From CAZAQB01 sp964487155 (GTDB taxonomy: Bacteria; Pseudomonadota; Gammaproteobacteria; Nitrococcales; Nitrococcaceae): DNA of 18,260 nucleotides. The notes beneath the pieces were generated by a model. It was given only the letters and a program-made list of their open reading frames with translations. It did no database searches and was not told where the DNA came from. The stretch is taken from positions 1 to 18,260 of the forward strand of contig CAZAQB010000066.1 of NCBI GenBank assembly GCA_964487155.1. The letters are read 5' to 3'. Shown one piece after another: positions 1 to 7,769 of the stretch; position 1 is the first letter of the stretch; the number at the start of each line of letters is the position of its first letter. The position numbers were made by a program, and so were the translations under genes.

Positions 1-63
1 AAAAGATCCCTTGTGGGGCCAAGAGACAAGCGAGATCGGTGCAAATTTGTGAAATATTCGGGT
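1..63. repeat. Dispersed repeat arm, copy A
   Basis: This stretch matches 7020-7082 at 60 of 63 positions (differences near positions 8, 50 and 57), and the match stops sharply after 63. A diverged inverted copy lies at 6921-6982. It ends only 22 bases before the DUF4266 start codon, so it occupies what would be that gene's upstream control region. The copy begins at the first base of the window, so its left limit, and any inverted partner arm, cannot be seen. It codes for nothing convincing. Confidence 0.85.
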
Positions 64-84
64 TGAGAACCAGTCCGCCCGCCA

Positions 85-354
85 ATGGAGACGCGCCCCG
101 TGCCAGCCCTTCCCGAGCATTCGCGGCCCTGGCAACGGGCCCCGTGGTTGCTGGCGGGCCTGGCTGCCGCCTTGCTGGTTGCCGGCTGTGCGGTGGTCCC
201 GGCCTATCAGCGCCAGCATCTGGCCCACCCGACCATGAGGCTGGAGCCGGAACCCCTGGAGGCACTGGCCCGGGACAAGCTGCACCGCTCACGAGAGGCC
301 GCCGGCGGCGGCGAAGGCCGCTCGGCGGGCGGCGGCTGCGGCTGCTCCAATTGA
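85..354 (+). CDS. DUF4266 family lipoprotein
   Basis: An 89-residue exported lipoprotein. A hydrophobic stretch at residues 21-34 ends in the lipobox LVAG-C35, with Ala at +2, which by the E. coli rule favours outer-membrane sorting. After the Cys comes the DUF4266-like core (YQRQHLAHPTMRLEPEPLEA) and a Gly-rich tail ending GGGCGCSN, with two cysteines at 85 and 87, a hallmark of the family. Its function is not known. Members usually sit directly before a DUF3570 barrel gene, often with a thioredoxin-like and an ApbE-like flavinyltransferase gene; here the DUF3570 gene follows after 13 bases, while anything upstream is outside the window. I see no Shine-Dalgarno sequence before ATG 85. GTG at 100 is an in-frame alternative. 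Confidence 0.85.
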   Translation: METRPVPALPEHSRPWQRAPWLLAGLAAALLVAGCAVVPAYQRQHLAHPTMRLEPEPLEALARDKLHRSREAAGGGEGRSAGGGCGCSN

Positions 355-367
355 GCGGACGCCGGCG

Positions 368-1522
368 ATGGACTCCCGCCTCCTCCTGACGCTGCTGGCC
401 CTGTGCCTGCCGCGCCTGGTCTGGGGCTGGTCGGTGGAAGAGTCGGGCGCCCGCTTCACCTTTTTCGACCAGCAGGGGCGAGGCCATCAGAGTCAGGCCG
501 AACCGGATGCCAGCAGCCGGGGGGCCGAGGCGCTGCGGGTCTATCAGGGCATCGCACGCAGCACCGTGCGCCAGTCATCCCGCTGGCTGCATACCGCCAC
601 CATCACCGTGGATGTCGTGAGCTCCGCGTCGGCAGACGCTCTGGATCTGGTCTCCACGGCCAGTCGCTGGAACGAGGCCGGCGGTCTGGACATGGCGAGC
701 CAGGTTGACCTGGGACCGGACGACCGCCTGACTCTGCTCTATGGCGGCCACGCCGAAGAGACCCTGTTCTCGGTGAATGCCGGTGTGGGCTACCGCCGGG
801 AGCTGGCCGCCGACAACGCCAGCCTGGATCTCAGCCTGCAGGTGATCCACGACTGGTTCGACCGCAACACCTTCGAGGGCACCCGGGAGCGCCAGGGCGA
901 CCGCCAGAGCCTGACCGCCAGCCTGCGCCTGAGCCAGATACTCTCTCCCACCACGCTGGGTTCGGTGGGCTACGGCGGCACCTACCAGCAGGGCACGCTG
1001 GAACAGACCTGGAACTCCGTGCCGATGGCCTGTCCCGACCCGTTGCCGGCGCTGCCCTGCCCGCGGCGGGTGGACGAGCGCTTCCCGGAGCAGCGGCTGC
1101 GCCATGCCCTGAGCACCGTTCTCAGTCAGCGCCTGCCCACCGTGGCTGCCACCCTGCGCCTGTCCTATCGGTATTACCGCGACGACTTCGGGGTGCGGGC
1201 CCACTCCGGCGAATTGCGCTGGTACCAGGATCTGGGCAGCCGGCTGCGGGCCCGCCTCCACTATCGCCATCATCGGCAGAACGCAGTGGACTTCTTCACC
1301 ACGGCCCTGTCACCTGCGGCGCTGGACAGCCCCGCACCCCGCACCGCCGACTCGGACCTGGCCGCCTTTACCGCCCGCGAGCATGGCGGCCTGCTGAGCC
1401 TGCGCCTGGGCCGGGAGAGCGCGGTATTCCGCCACTACCTGGAGGCCGGTGTATTCCGCTACCGGCGCAGCAATGACCTGGTCATCGACGCCGCGGGGCT
1501 CTCCTACCGGCGCAGCTTCTGA
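368..1522 (+). CDS. DUF3570 outer-membrane beta-barrel protein
   Basis: A 384-residue protein with a signal peptide (residues 1-20, ending LVWG-WS). The body is made of alternating amphipathic strands rich in Arg, Tyr and Gly, and it ends in a C-terminal Phe (SYRRSF), the typical Bam recognition end of outer-membrane barrels. The beginning of the mature part (WSVEESGARFTFFDQQG) and the strand pattern match DUF3570. A pair of Cys (CPDPLPALPC) lies in a likely extracellular loop near residue 220. It follows the DUF4266 gene by 13 bases and is probably co-transcribed. Known context of the family suggests a role in a redox or flavin-linked envelope system, but its biochemical role is unknown. The Shine-Dalgarno is weak (GAGCGGA), which suggests coupling to the upstream gene. 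Confidence 0.85.
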   Translation: MDSRLLLTLLALCLPRLVWGWSVEESGARFTFFDQQGRGHQSQAEPDASSRGAEALRVYQGIARSTVRQSSRWLHTATITVDVVSSASADALDLVSTASRWNEAGGLDMASQVDLGPDDRLTLLYGGHAEETLFSVNAGVGYRRELAADNASLDLSLQVIHDWFDRNTFEGTRERQGDRQSLTASLRLSQILSPTTLGSVGYGGTYQQGTLEQTWNSVPMACPDPLPALPCPRRVDERFPEQRLRHALSTVLSQRLPTVAATLRLSYRYYRDDFGVRAHSGELRWYQDLGSRLRARLHYRHHRQNAVDFFTTALSPAALDSPAPRTADSDLAAFTAREHGGLLSLRLGRESAVFRHYLEAGVFRYRRSNDLVIDAAGLSYRRSF

Positions 1523-1566
1523 GGCAGCGCTCAAGCCCCCGCCCCGCCGGCCGATACCCAAGCACA

Positions 1567-1584
1567 CCCGGCAGCATTGCCGGG
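1567..1584. terminator. Hairpin after DUF3570, terminator-like
   Basis: A perfect 7-bp stem (CCCGGCA / TGCCGGG) with a 4-base loop GCAT lies 44 bases after the DUF3570 stop and 24 bases before the next start. No T-run follows, so it may be only a weak or factor-dependent terminator, or a structure in the next gene's leader. Confidence 0.3.
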
Positions 1585-1608
1585 CGCTGAGCCAGGGGGA
1601 CGCCCGCC

Positions 1609-1929
1609 ATGAGCGGCGAGAACAATCGCATGCTGCTGGAGCTGGACAAGGTCATCCGGGAGACCAACCGGACGATCATCAACCCGGTGCTGCCGGAACT
1701 GGCGGTAGAGGACCTGCGCCCGATGATGAACCTGGTGGCGCGGGCCCGGGCGGAGTACCTGCGCGAGCTGCTGGACATGGCCGGCGGCGAGGGTCAGGAG
1801 CAGCCCTCGCCAGGCCAGATCCAGCAGCTGGCGGAGCTGCGGCGCAGCTTCGAGGAACTGCTGGCCGGCGCCCAGGCCATGGAGACGGCCATCCAGCGGG
1901 GCTACCTGGACGTGCGCGGCCGCTCCTGA
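1609..1929 (+). CDS. Small conserved-looking protein of unknown function
   Basis: I do not recognise a family. The 106-residue product is soluble, with no signal peptide or membrane segment. It is mostly helical by composition, with Leu/Glu/Arg-rich stretches (residues 6-60 and 67-100) that could pack as a helical bundle or short coiled coil. ATG 1609 is preceded by AGGGGGA at about 8 bases, a good ribosome binding site. Codon use is strongly GC-rich at third positions, like its neighbours, supporting a real gene. The last 28 bases overlap the 3' end of the convergent P-type ATPase gene. It lies 86 bases after the DUF3570 gene and may be a separate unit, given the hairpin in between. Confidence 0.6.
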   Translation: MSGENNRMLLELDKVIRETNRTIINPVLPELAVEDLRPMMNLVARARAEYLRELLDMAGGEGQEQPSPGQIQQLAELRRSFEELLAGAQAMETAIQRGYLDVRGRS

Positions 1930-4667
1930 GCCTGCGCCTGGCGCCATCGCAGCCAGGCCTTCTCCAGTTCCACCAGCACCAGCACGCTGGCCGCCACCGC
2001 CGCTGCCCGCAGCCAGGCGGCGGCGTCCAGGGCGCGGGTGTCGAACAGCGCCTGCAGCGGCGGCGCGTAGGTCATCAGCAGCTGAAACACCAGCACCAGG
2101 GCGATGGCCGCAGCCGCCGGCCGGGCCCCACGCAACGCCCCGCGGGTCAGCCCGGGCGCGTACAGGCGCCGGGCGGCCACCAGGTAGAAGGCCTCGAACA
2201 GCACCAGGGTGTTCACCGCCACGGTGCGCGCGGTCTCGATGTCGGTGCCGGCGCTGCGCTCCCACACGAACAGCCCGAAGGTCCCGGTCAGCAGCACCAG
2301 GGACACGAAGCCGATGCGCCACAGCAGGAACGGGGTGAGCAGCGGCTCCGAGGGTGGGCGGGGCGGGCGGTGCATGACCCGGCTCTCCGCCGGCTCGAAG
2401 GCCAGCGCCAGGGCCAGGGTCACCGCGGTGATCATATTGATCCAGAGGATCTGCACCGGCGTGATGGGCAGCAGCCGCCCGAACAGGATGGCCGCGATGA
2501 TCACCAGCGCCTCGCCGCCGTTGGTGGGCAGGATGAAGACGATGGCCTTGCGCAGGTTGTCGTAGACCGTGCGCCCCTCCTCCACCGCCCGGGCGATGGA
2601 GGCGAAGTTGTCGTCCGCCAGCACCATCTCGGCGGCCTCCCGGGCCGCCTCGGTGCCGTTGCGGCCCATGGCCACCCCCACGTCCGCCCGCTTCAGCGCC
2701 GGGGCATCGTTGACACCGTCGCCGGTCATGGCGACCACCTGGCCGGTGGACTGCAGGGCCTCCACCAGGCGCAGCTTGTGCTCGGGGGCGGCCCGCGCGA
2801 ACACGTCGGTGGCGAGGGCCAGCTCCGGCAGCTCCGCGTCTGAAATCCGCGACAGCTCCGGGCCGGTAACGGCGCCTCCCGCCTCCAGCCCCACCTGGGC
2901 GCCGATAGCCTGGGCGGTCTCCCGGTGGTCGCCGGTGATCATCTTCACCCGGATACCCGCCTGGCGGCAGCGCGCCACCGCGGCCACCGCCTCTTCCCGG
3001 GGTGGATCGGCCAGCCCGAGCACGCCCAGCAGGACCAGGCCACGCTCCAGGTGGGAGAACTCCAGGCTGCGCTGGTCGCTGTGCGCCGGCGCGGCGGCCA
3101 CCGCCAGCAGGCGCTGGCCCTGGCCGGCGATCTCCGCCATGCAGTCATGCCAGGAGTCGGCGTCCAGGGGCTCGTCGCCGTCGCGGCCCCGCTGCCGGTC
3201 GCACATCTCCAGGAGCCGCTCCGGGGCGCCCTTGACGTAGATGACCGGCGCTCCTTCCTCGCCGGCGGCGGGGTGGTGCAGGGTCGCCATGAAGCGGTGT
3301 TCCGACTCGAAGGGGATGACGTCCACGCGGGGGGCGCGGCGGGCCTCGCGCTCCGCGTCCAGCCCGGCCTTGGCGGCCACCGCCACCAGCGCCGCCTCGG
3401 TAGGGTCCCCTTCAGCCAGCCAGCTGCCGTCGCGCTGGCGGATGGAGGCATCCGAGCACAGCAGCACGGCCCGCAGCAGTTCCGGCAGCCGGGGCTGCGC
3501 CGCCGGGTCCACCTCGCGCTCCTGGTACAGGAACTTGCCCTGCGGGCAGTAGCCGGTCCCGGTGACCTCATAGGCCGCGCCGGCGGTGGCCACGCTCTGC
3601 ACCATCATTTCGTTGCGCGTCAGCGTGCCGGTCTTGTCGGTGCAGATCACCGTCACCGAGCCCAGGGTCTCGACCGCCGGCAGGCGGCGGATGATGGCGT
3701 TGCGCTCGGCCATGCGCTGCACGCCGATCGCCAGGGTGATGGTGAGAATCGCCGGCAGGCCCTCGGGGATGGCGGCGACCGCGATGCCCACCGCCGCCAG
3801 GAACATCTCCACGGCGCTGTAGCCGCGTGCCAGCATCCCGAATGCAAACACCGCCGCCGCCAGCGCCACGATGGCGATGCTGAGGGTGCGGGCGAAGCGG
3901 TTCATCTGGGCCACCAGAGGGGTGGTCAGGGTGGTGACCTGGGCCAGCATCCGGCTGATATGGCCGATCTCGGTATCGGTGCCGGTGGCCACCACCACAC
4001 CCGTGGCCCGGCCGGAAACCACCAGGGTGCCGGAGTAGGCCATGCACTGGCGGTCCCCCAGGGCGGCGTCCGCCGGCACCGGCTCGGTGCCCTTGTCCAC
4101 CGCCAGGGACTCGCCGGTGAGGGCCGCCTCCTGGATGCGCAGGGCCTTGACCTGCAGCAGCCGCAGGTCGGCCGGCACCCGGTCCCCGGACTCCAGGCGC
4201 ACCACATCGCCCGGCACCAGCCGGGTGGCGTCCACGGTGCGGGCCTGGCCATCCCGCAGCACCCGGGCCCGCGGGGAGAGCATGCCGCGGATGGCGTCCA
4301 GCGCGTGCTCGGCCTTGCCCTCCTGCAGGTAGCCGATCAGCGCGTTGATGACCACCACGGCGAAAATCACCGCCGAGTCCACGCTGTGGCCCAGCACGGC
4401 GGTGACGACCCCGGCCACCACCAGCACGTAGATCAGCACGTTACGGAACTGGTCCAGCAATCGCCGCCAGGCGCTGCGCCCGCGCGGCGGCGGCAGGCTG
4501 TTGGGCCCGTGGCGGGCCAGCCGGGCGTCGGCCTGCTCCTCGGCCAGCCCCTCGGGGCGGGTCTCCAGGGCCTGGACCGCCGCCTCCGCGTCGCGGCTGT
4601 GCCAGGCCTCGGCCCGCTGTTCAGTGCCCGCGCCGGAACCCGTCTCCAGCCTGTCGTTCATGGCCAT
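1902..4667 (-). CDS. P2-type cation-transporting ATPase
   Basis: A full-length 921-residue P-type ATPase. Visible parts: N-terminal cation-ATPase domain (about 20-85), actuator motif TGES (184-187), M4 motif PEGLP (301-305), phosphorylation motif DKTGTLT with Asp344, nucleotide-binding KGAPE (479-483), hinge TGDGVND (648-654), and C-terminal membrane helices. PEGLP together with Asn716 and Glu719 in M5 places it in the P2A/PacL-like group. However M6 reads NMITAVT: the Asp that coordinates Ca2+ in SERCA (NxxTD) is Ala748 here, so calling it a Ca2+ pump would be unsafe. The transported ion is unknown. ATG 4667 has AGGAG 5 bases upstream; a second ATG lies 6 bases in. A possible metal-repressor operator lies just upstream (4693-4709). 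The 3' end overlaps the convergent gene by 28 bases. Confidence 0.93.
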   Translation of the reverse strand: MAMNDRLETGSGAGTEQRAEAWHSRDAEAAVQALETRPEGLAEEQADARLARHGPNSLPPPRGRSAWRRLLDQFRNVLIYVLVVAGVVTAVLGHSVDSAVIFAVVVINALIGYLQEGKAEHALDAIRGMLSPRARVLRDGQARTVDATRLVPGDVVRLESGDRVPADLRLLQVKALRIQEAALTGESLAVDKGTEPVPADAALGDRQCMAYSGTLVVSGRATGVVVATGTDTEIGHISRMLAQVTTLTTPLVAQMNRFARTLSIAIVALAAAVFAFGMLARGYSAVEMFLAAVGIAVAAIPEGLPAILTITLAIGVQRMAERNAIIRRLPAVETLGSVTVICTDKTGTLTRNEMMVQSVATAGAAYEVTGTGYCPQGKFLYQEREVDPAAQPRLPELLRAVLLCSDASIRQRDGSWLAEGDPTEAALVAVAAKAGLDAEREARRAPRVDVIPFESEHRFMATLHHPAAGEEGAPVIYVKGAPERLLEMCDRQRGRDGDEPLDADSWHDCMAEIAGQGQRLLAVAAAPAHSDQRSLEFSHLERGLVLLGVLGLADPPREEAVAAVARCRQAGIRVKMITGDHRETAQAIGAQVGLEAGGAVTGPELSRISDAELPELALATDVFARAAPEHKLRLVEALQSTGQVVAMTGDGVNDAPALKRADVGVAMGRNGTEAAREAAEMVLADDNFASIARAVEEGRTVYDNLRKAIVFILPTNGGEALVIIAAILFGRLLPITPVQILWINMITAVTLALALAFEPAESRVMHRPPRPPSEPLLTPFLLWRIGFVSLVLLTGTFGLFVWERSAGTDIETARTVAVNTLVLFEAFYLVAARRLYAPGLTRGALRGARPAAAAIALVLVFQLLMTYAPPLQALFDTRALDAAAWLRAAAVAASVLVLVELEKAWLRWRQAQAQERPRTSR

Positions 4668-4692
4668 CCACTCTCCTGTCAGACCCCGCCAC

Positions 4693-4709
4693 TAATACCC
4701 CCCATACTA
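4693..4709 (-). promoter_or_regulatory. CsoR/RcnR/FrmR-like operator candidate
   Basis: On the minus strand this reads TAGTATGGGGGGTATTA: a G6 run flanked by AT-rich TAGTAT and TATTA. This resembles operators of the DUF156 repressors (for example the RcnR type, TACT-G6-N-AGTA). It lies 25-42 bases before the start of the P-type ATPase gene, where a repressor would block transcription. TAGTAT could also serve as a -10 box. No DUF156 gene is in the window, so the assignment rests on sequence form and position only. Confidence 0.35.
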
Positions 4710-4795
4710 CCATCGGGGAGGAGCTTTCCGGGCCGTGGCACCGCGGGCGGACGTGGGATAGGCTGGCTCCCCGAGGGCTGCAGAGGGAAGGGCCG

Positions 4796-5587
4796 ATGAC
4801 GCTCAGTTCATCCTGCTGGCGGCGGGCGGGCCTGCTGGCGCTGCTGGTGGGGCTGGCCGGCGCCTTGAGCGGCTGCGACTGTGATGACGATCAGAGCGTC
4901 ACCGACTGCCTGTTCAGCGGTGATTTCGACTCCGAGCAGGCCCGGGTGCGGCTGTTCAACCAGCTCACCGACGAGGGCAGCAACGACGCCGACGACATCA
5001 CCGTGGACCTGCTCGCGGGCACCGAGTCGGACCCCCTGGTGGAAGACCGGGGCTACGACACCACCCCCACGCCGGGCACCGACGGGGTGGATCTGGACCG
5101 CGACGAGCAGGACGTGGCCTTCACCCTGCGCCGCTCCGACGACAATCTGGAGCTGGTCTCCAACCGCCAGCTGCGCCTGGAGGACGGCGAGACCTATACG
5201 CTGGTGTCCATGGGGGACGTGGACAATATCGCCTCGGTGCGGCTGGAGCGCTTCCGGGTGGACGCCACCCCGCCCACCGGCGGCCAGGCCCGGGTGCGCT
5301 TCATCCATACCCTGTCCAGGCTGGATGTGAGCCCGCTGCGCCTGGACGTGCTGCGCGGCGGGACGCTGCTGGTGGATGCACTGGATTTCGGCAATGCCAG
5401 CTCCTTCCTGGCGCTGGCACCCGGCACGGCCGGTCTGCAGGTGAGCCTGCGCAACGTCGACGGCGACATCGTCGCCACCCCGTCCTGCAACATCAGCGCG
5501 GGCAGCCGGGTCGAGGCCATTCTGGCCTACCAGAGCTTCGGCGACACCGACGACGCGGACATCCGGCTGTTCTGCCACGCCCTGTGA
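4796..5587 (+). CDS. DUF4397-like lipoprotein
   Basis: A 263-residue lipoprotein. The signal peptide (1-26) ends LSG-C27, and the following residues are CDCDDD; Asp at +2 is the classic inner-membrane retention signal in Enterobacteria, so it may stay on the periplasmic face of the inner membrane. Two related halves start with ARVRLFN (about residue 49) and ARVRFIH (about residue 165), followed by LDVLRGGTLLVDALDFG and a hydrophobic LALAPG-LQVSL strand. This is the layout of DUF4397 domains, which have immunoglobulin- or transthyretin-like beta folds. The linker is very acidic. The function of the family is unknown. It is transcribed divergently from the P-type ATPase with 128 bases between; GAGGG lies about 8 bases before the ATG. 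Confidence 0.7.
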   Translation: MTLSSSCWRRAGLLALLVGLAGALSGCDCDDDQSVTDCLFSGDFDSEQARVRLFNQLTDEGSNDADDITVDLLAGTESDPLVEDRGYDTTPTPGTDGVDLDRDEQDVAFTLRRSDDNLELVSNRQLRLEDGETYTLVSMGDVDNIASVRLERFRVDATPPTGGQARVRFIHTLSRLDVSPLRLDVLRGGTLLVDALDFGNASSFLALAPGTAGLQVSLRNVDGDIVATPSCNISAGSRVEAILAYQSFGDTDDADIRLFCHAL

Positions 5588-5735
5588 TCGGCGTCGCGCC
5601 GCGCCGATGATGACCCGAAAACTGTTAGCCGCTGATGAACGCGGATGAACGCCGATGAGGTGGGCGTCCGGCGAATGCGGCGCGTGCCTGGCAGGACAAT
5701 CCGTATCCATCCGTGTCCATCTGTGGCCGATGGGC
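5587..5735. repeat. Intergenic repeat region with inverted motifs
   Basis: Overlapping the DUF4397 stop is a small hairpin (ATCGGCG at 5587-5593, CGCCGAT at 5602-5608, 8-base loop). Then come two direct copies of GATGAACGC (5632-5650) and, about 60 bases on, the partly complementary series ATCCATCCGTGTCCATCTG (5704-5722). This layout of GATGAACGCGGATGAACGC facing ATCCGTGTCCAT is one I recall as a common dispersed intergenic repeat in many proteobacteria. It carries no gene I can support. Confidence 0.5.
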
Positions 5736-5743
5736 GACCCTCC

Positions 5744-6826
5744 TCAGGCGGAGATGGGGCTCTCCAGCGCCGTCCGGCCCGAATCCACCGGAGCGGGCCG
5801 GGCGAACAGGAACCCCTGCAGATAGTCGACCCCGGCTTGCGCGAGGTAGGCGGCCTCCTCGGGCCGCTCGATGCCCTCGGCGATGATGGCGGTGCCGAGC
5901 TCCCGGGCAATGCTCACCACGCCGCGCAGGATGGCGGCCTTGGCGGCGTCCCCATCCACGCCGCTCACCAGTTCCCGGTCCAGCTTGACGTAGTCCGGCT
6001 CCAGGGAGCGCAGCAGGTTGAGGGAGCTGTAGCCGGCGCCCAGATCATCCAGCGCCACCCCGAAACCCGCGCCCCGGTAGACCTCCAGGATGCGGCGCAG
6101 GTGCTCCGGGTCGGCGACATGCTCGCTCTCCACTACTTCGAAGACGAAGCTTGCCGGGCCCCGGGCGCTGCCGCGCACCGCCTGCAGGGTACTGCGCAGG
6201 CAGTACTGGGGATCGTAGACGGAGGTGGGGTTGAAATTGATGAACACGGGCTCGGTCCAGGGAGCGGCGCAGGCGGTCTCCACGGCCTTTAACCGGGCAG
6301 CCCGGTCCAGGGCGAACATCATGCCGGCGTCCCGGGCCGCCCCGAACAGCCGCCCGGGGGGGATCAGCTCGCCGTCCTCGCCGAGGCCCCGCAACAGGGC
6401 CTCGCGGGCGAACACCCGGCCGGTGTCCCGGGCATGCACGATGGGCTGGAAGTAGGAGGTCAGCCGGCGCTCGCCGATCACATCCCGCAGCCAGGCGCCC
6501 TCGGCCCGGCCCACCATTACCCCCAGGTTCATCGCCCGGGGCAGCTGATCCAGGCTGAGGGTCTCCCCCTCGGCCAGGAACAGTGCCAGGCCGGAGTCCA
6601 GCTCAGCGGGGGTGAGGGCCTCTCCCAGCTCGCGCAGGCAGGGCGCCAGCCCCCCAGGGGGCACCGCGAGGCTGACCAGATCGCCTGCCATGCGCGGCGC
6701 CTTGAGACCCGCCCCTTCCAGGTGACGGGCCAGCTTGCCCCGGCTATGGGGCAAGGCCAGGGTCAGGTGCAGATTCCCAGGCTCCTCGGCCAGAGGCGTG
6801 GGCAGATCACATCCGGGACAGGCCAT
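5744..6826 (-). CDS. EAL-domain cyclic-di-GMP phosphodiesterase
   Basis: A 360-residue protein whose C-terminal half is an EAL domain that hydrolyses c-di-GMP to pGpG. Catalytic motifs look intact: EALLR (EAL), INFNPTS (Asn), FEVVES (Glu), DDLGAGYSSL (metal-binding Asp pair), VKLDREL (Lys), AEGIER (Glu) and QGFLFARP, so activity is likely. The N-terminal about 125 residues begin with CPGCDLP, a CxxC that could bind metal or sense redox, followed by an unassigned region. No transmembrane helix is seen, so it should be cytosolic. I chose ATG 6826 because GGAG lies 7 bases upstream and translation then begins MACPGC; GTG at 6865 would add 13 residues. It stands alone, with the inverted repeat at 6921-7082 upstream. 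Confidence 0.9.
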   Translation of the reverse strand: MACPGCDLPTPLAEEPGNLHLTLALPHSRGKLARHLEGAGLKAPRMAGDLVSLAVPPGGLAPCLRELGEALTPAELDSGLALFLAEGETLSLDQLPRAMNLGVMVGRAEGAWLRDVIGERRLTSYFQPIVHARDTGRVFAREALLRGLGEDGELIPPGRLFGAARDAGMMFALDRAARLKAVETACAAPWTEPVFINFNPTSVYDPQYCLRSTLQAVRGSARGPASFVFEVVESEHVADPEHLRRILEVYRGAGFGVALDDLGAGYSSLNLLRSLEPDYVKLDRELVSGVDGDAAKAAILRGVVSIARELGTAIIAEGIERPEEAAYLAQAGVDYLQGFLFARPAPVDSGRTALESPISA

Positions 6827-6920
6827 TGCCGCGCTCCATGGTCGGCCTCCCGGCGAGGTCACCACCGCGAGGCCACGTTGCTGATACCGGGGTTATCGGC
6901 ATCCCGGGCGGCGGCTTTAG

Positions 6921-7082
6921 CCCGAAGATTTCATGAATTTGTGCTGATATCGCGCAGGATATTGGTTCCACAAGGGACGTTTCGAAGGAGCAGCGTATCG
7001 GTGAGTACGGCCGACTGAGAAAAGATTCCTTGTGGGGCCAAGAGACAAGCGAGATCGGTGCAAATTCGTGAAATCTTCGGGT
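6921..7082. repeat. Inverted repeat, MITE-like, 62-bp arms
   Basis: The left arm 6921-6982 is the diverged reverse complement (roughly three quarters identical) of the right arm 7020-7082, with 37 bases between. The right arm is nearly identical to window positions 1-63. The outer ends read CCCGAAGATT and its complement; the inner ends carry CCACAAGG / CCTTGTGG. It contains no gene. A non-coding palindromic element present more than once fits a miniature transposable element or a large intergenic repeat; I see no clear target-site duplication. The rest of the 331-base gap between the EAL gene (start 6826) and the DUF938 gene (end 7158) holds nothing else I recognise. Confidence 0.75.
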
Positions 7083-7157
7083 CAGCTGGCGGTTGCTGCC
7101 CACACCCCGGCCATCGGGAAGCCCAGGAGCCTGCGCCGCAGGGGCACGGTCCCCGGC

Positions 7158-7769
7158 TCAGGACCGGCGCAGCACCACGCTCAGATTGTTGGCGGGCATC
7201 TCCACCACCGCATCCAGAGCCAACCCCTGGCGCCGGGCCTCGGACACCACCTGGTCCAGGGCCCGCAGCCCCCAGGCCGGGTTGCGCTGGCGCAGCTCGG
7301 CATCAAAGCGGGCGTTGCTGGGCGCCACCGGGACTCCGCCCCCCACAAACGGCCCGTAGAGGCATAACGGCGCCCCGCGTGGCAGCAGCCGGCCGGCCCC
7401 CGCCAGCAGCGCCAGCGCGGCCTCCCACGGAGCGATGTGCAGCATGTTGATGCACACCAGGGCGTCGGCCTGCTGCGCCGGCCAGGACTGGCGGGTCACG
7501 TCCAGGATCAGGGGTTCCATGAGGTTCGCGAGCCCGCTTGCCGCCCGCCAGGCAGCGATGGACCGGCAGGCGGCGGCATCCGGGTCGCTGGGCTGCCAGC
7601 TGATGCCCGGCAGGGCGGCGGCGAAGCAGACCGCGTGCTGGCCGCTGCCGCTCGCCACCTCCAGCACCAGGCCGCGGCTTGGCAGATGGCTGCGCAACAC
7701 CTCCAGGATCGGCCCCGCATTGCGCTCGGCGGCCGGTGAATGCAGCCGGCGGTCAGGGGCGCGGTCCAT
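7158..7769 (-). CDS. DUF938 family SAM-dependent methyltransferase-like protein
   Basis: A 203-residue protein starting MDRAPDRRLHSPAAERNAGPI, the usual DUF938 opening. The SAM-binding glycine motif follows (VLEVASGSGQHAVCFA, about residues 35-50), then the acidic region PSDPD, INMLHIAPWEA, and a C-terminal ANNLSVVLRR strand, all characteristic of the family. The substrate is unknown. The length is typical. ATG 7769 has AGGAGG 6 bases upstream. Its first 17 bases overlap the end of the YedK-type peptidase gene, so the two are probably translationally coupled on one transcript. Confidence 0.85.
   Translation of the reverse strand: MDRAPDRRLHSPAAERNAGPILEVLRSHLPSRGLVLEVASGSGQHAVCFAAALPGISWQPSDPDAAACRSIAAWRAASGLANLMEPLILDVTRQSWPAQQADALVCINMLHIAPWEAALALLAGAGRLLPRGAPLCLYGPFVGGGVPVAPSNARFDAELRQRNPAWGLRALDQVVSEARRQGLALDAVVEMPANNLSVVLRRS

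Noticed and set aside
2925..4799. Long open frame on the plus strand (over 600 codons), and another at 1449-2843
   Set aside because: They are antisense to the P-type ATPase, rich in His, Gln, Gly and Arg with no domain; open only because of the high-GC codon use of the real gene.
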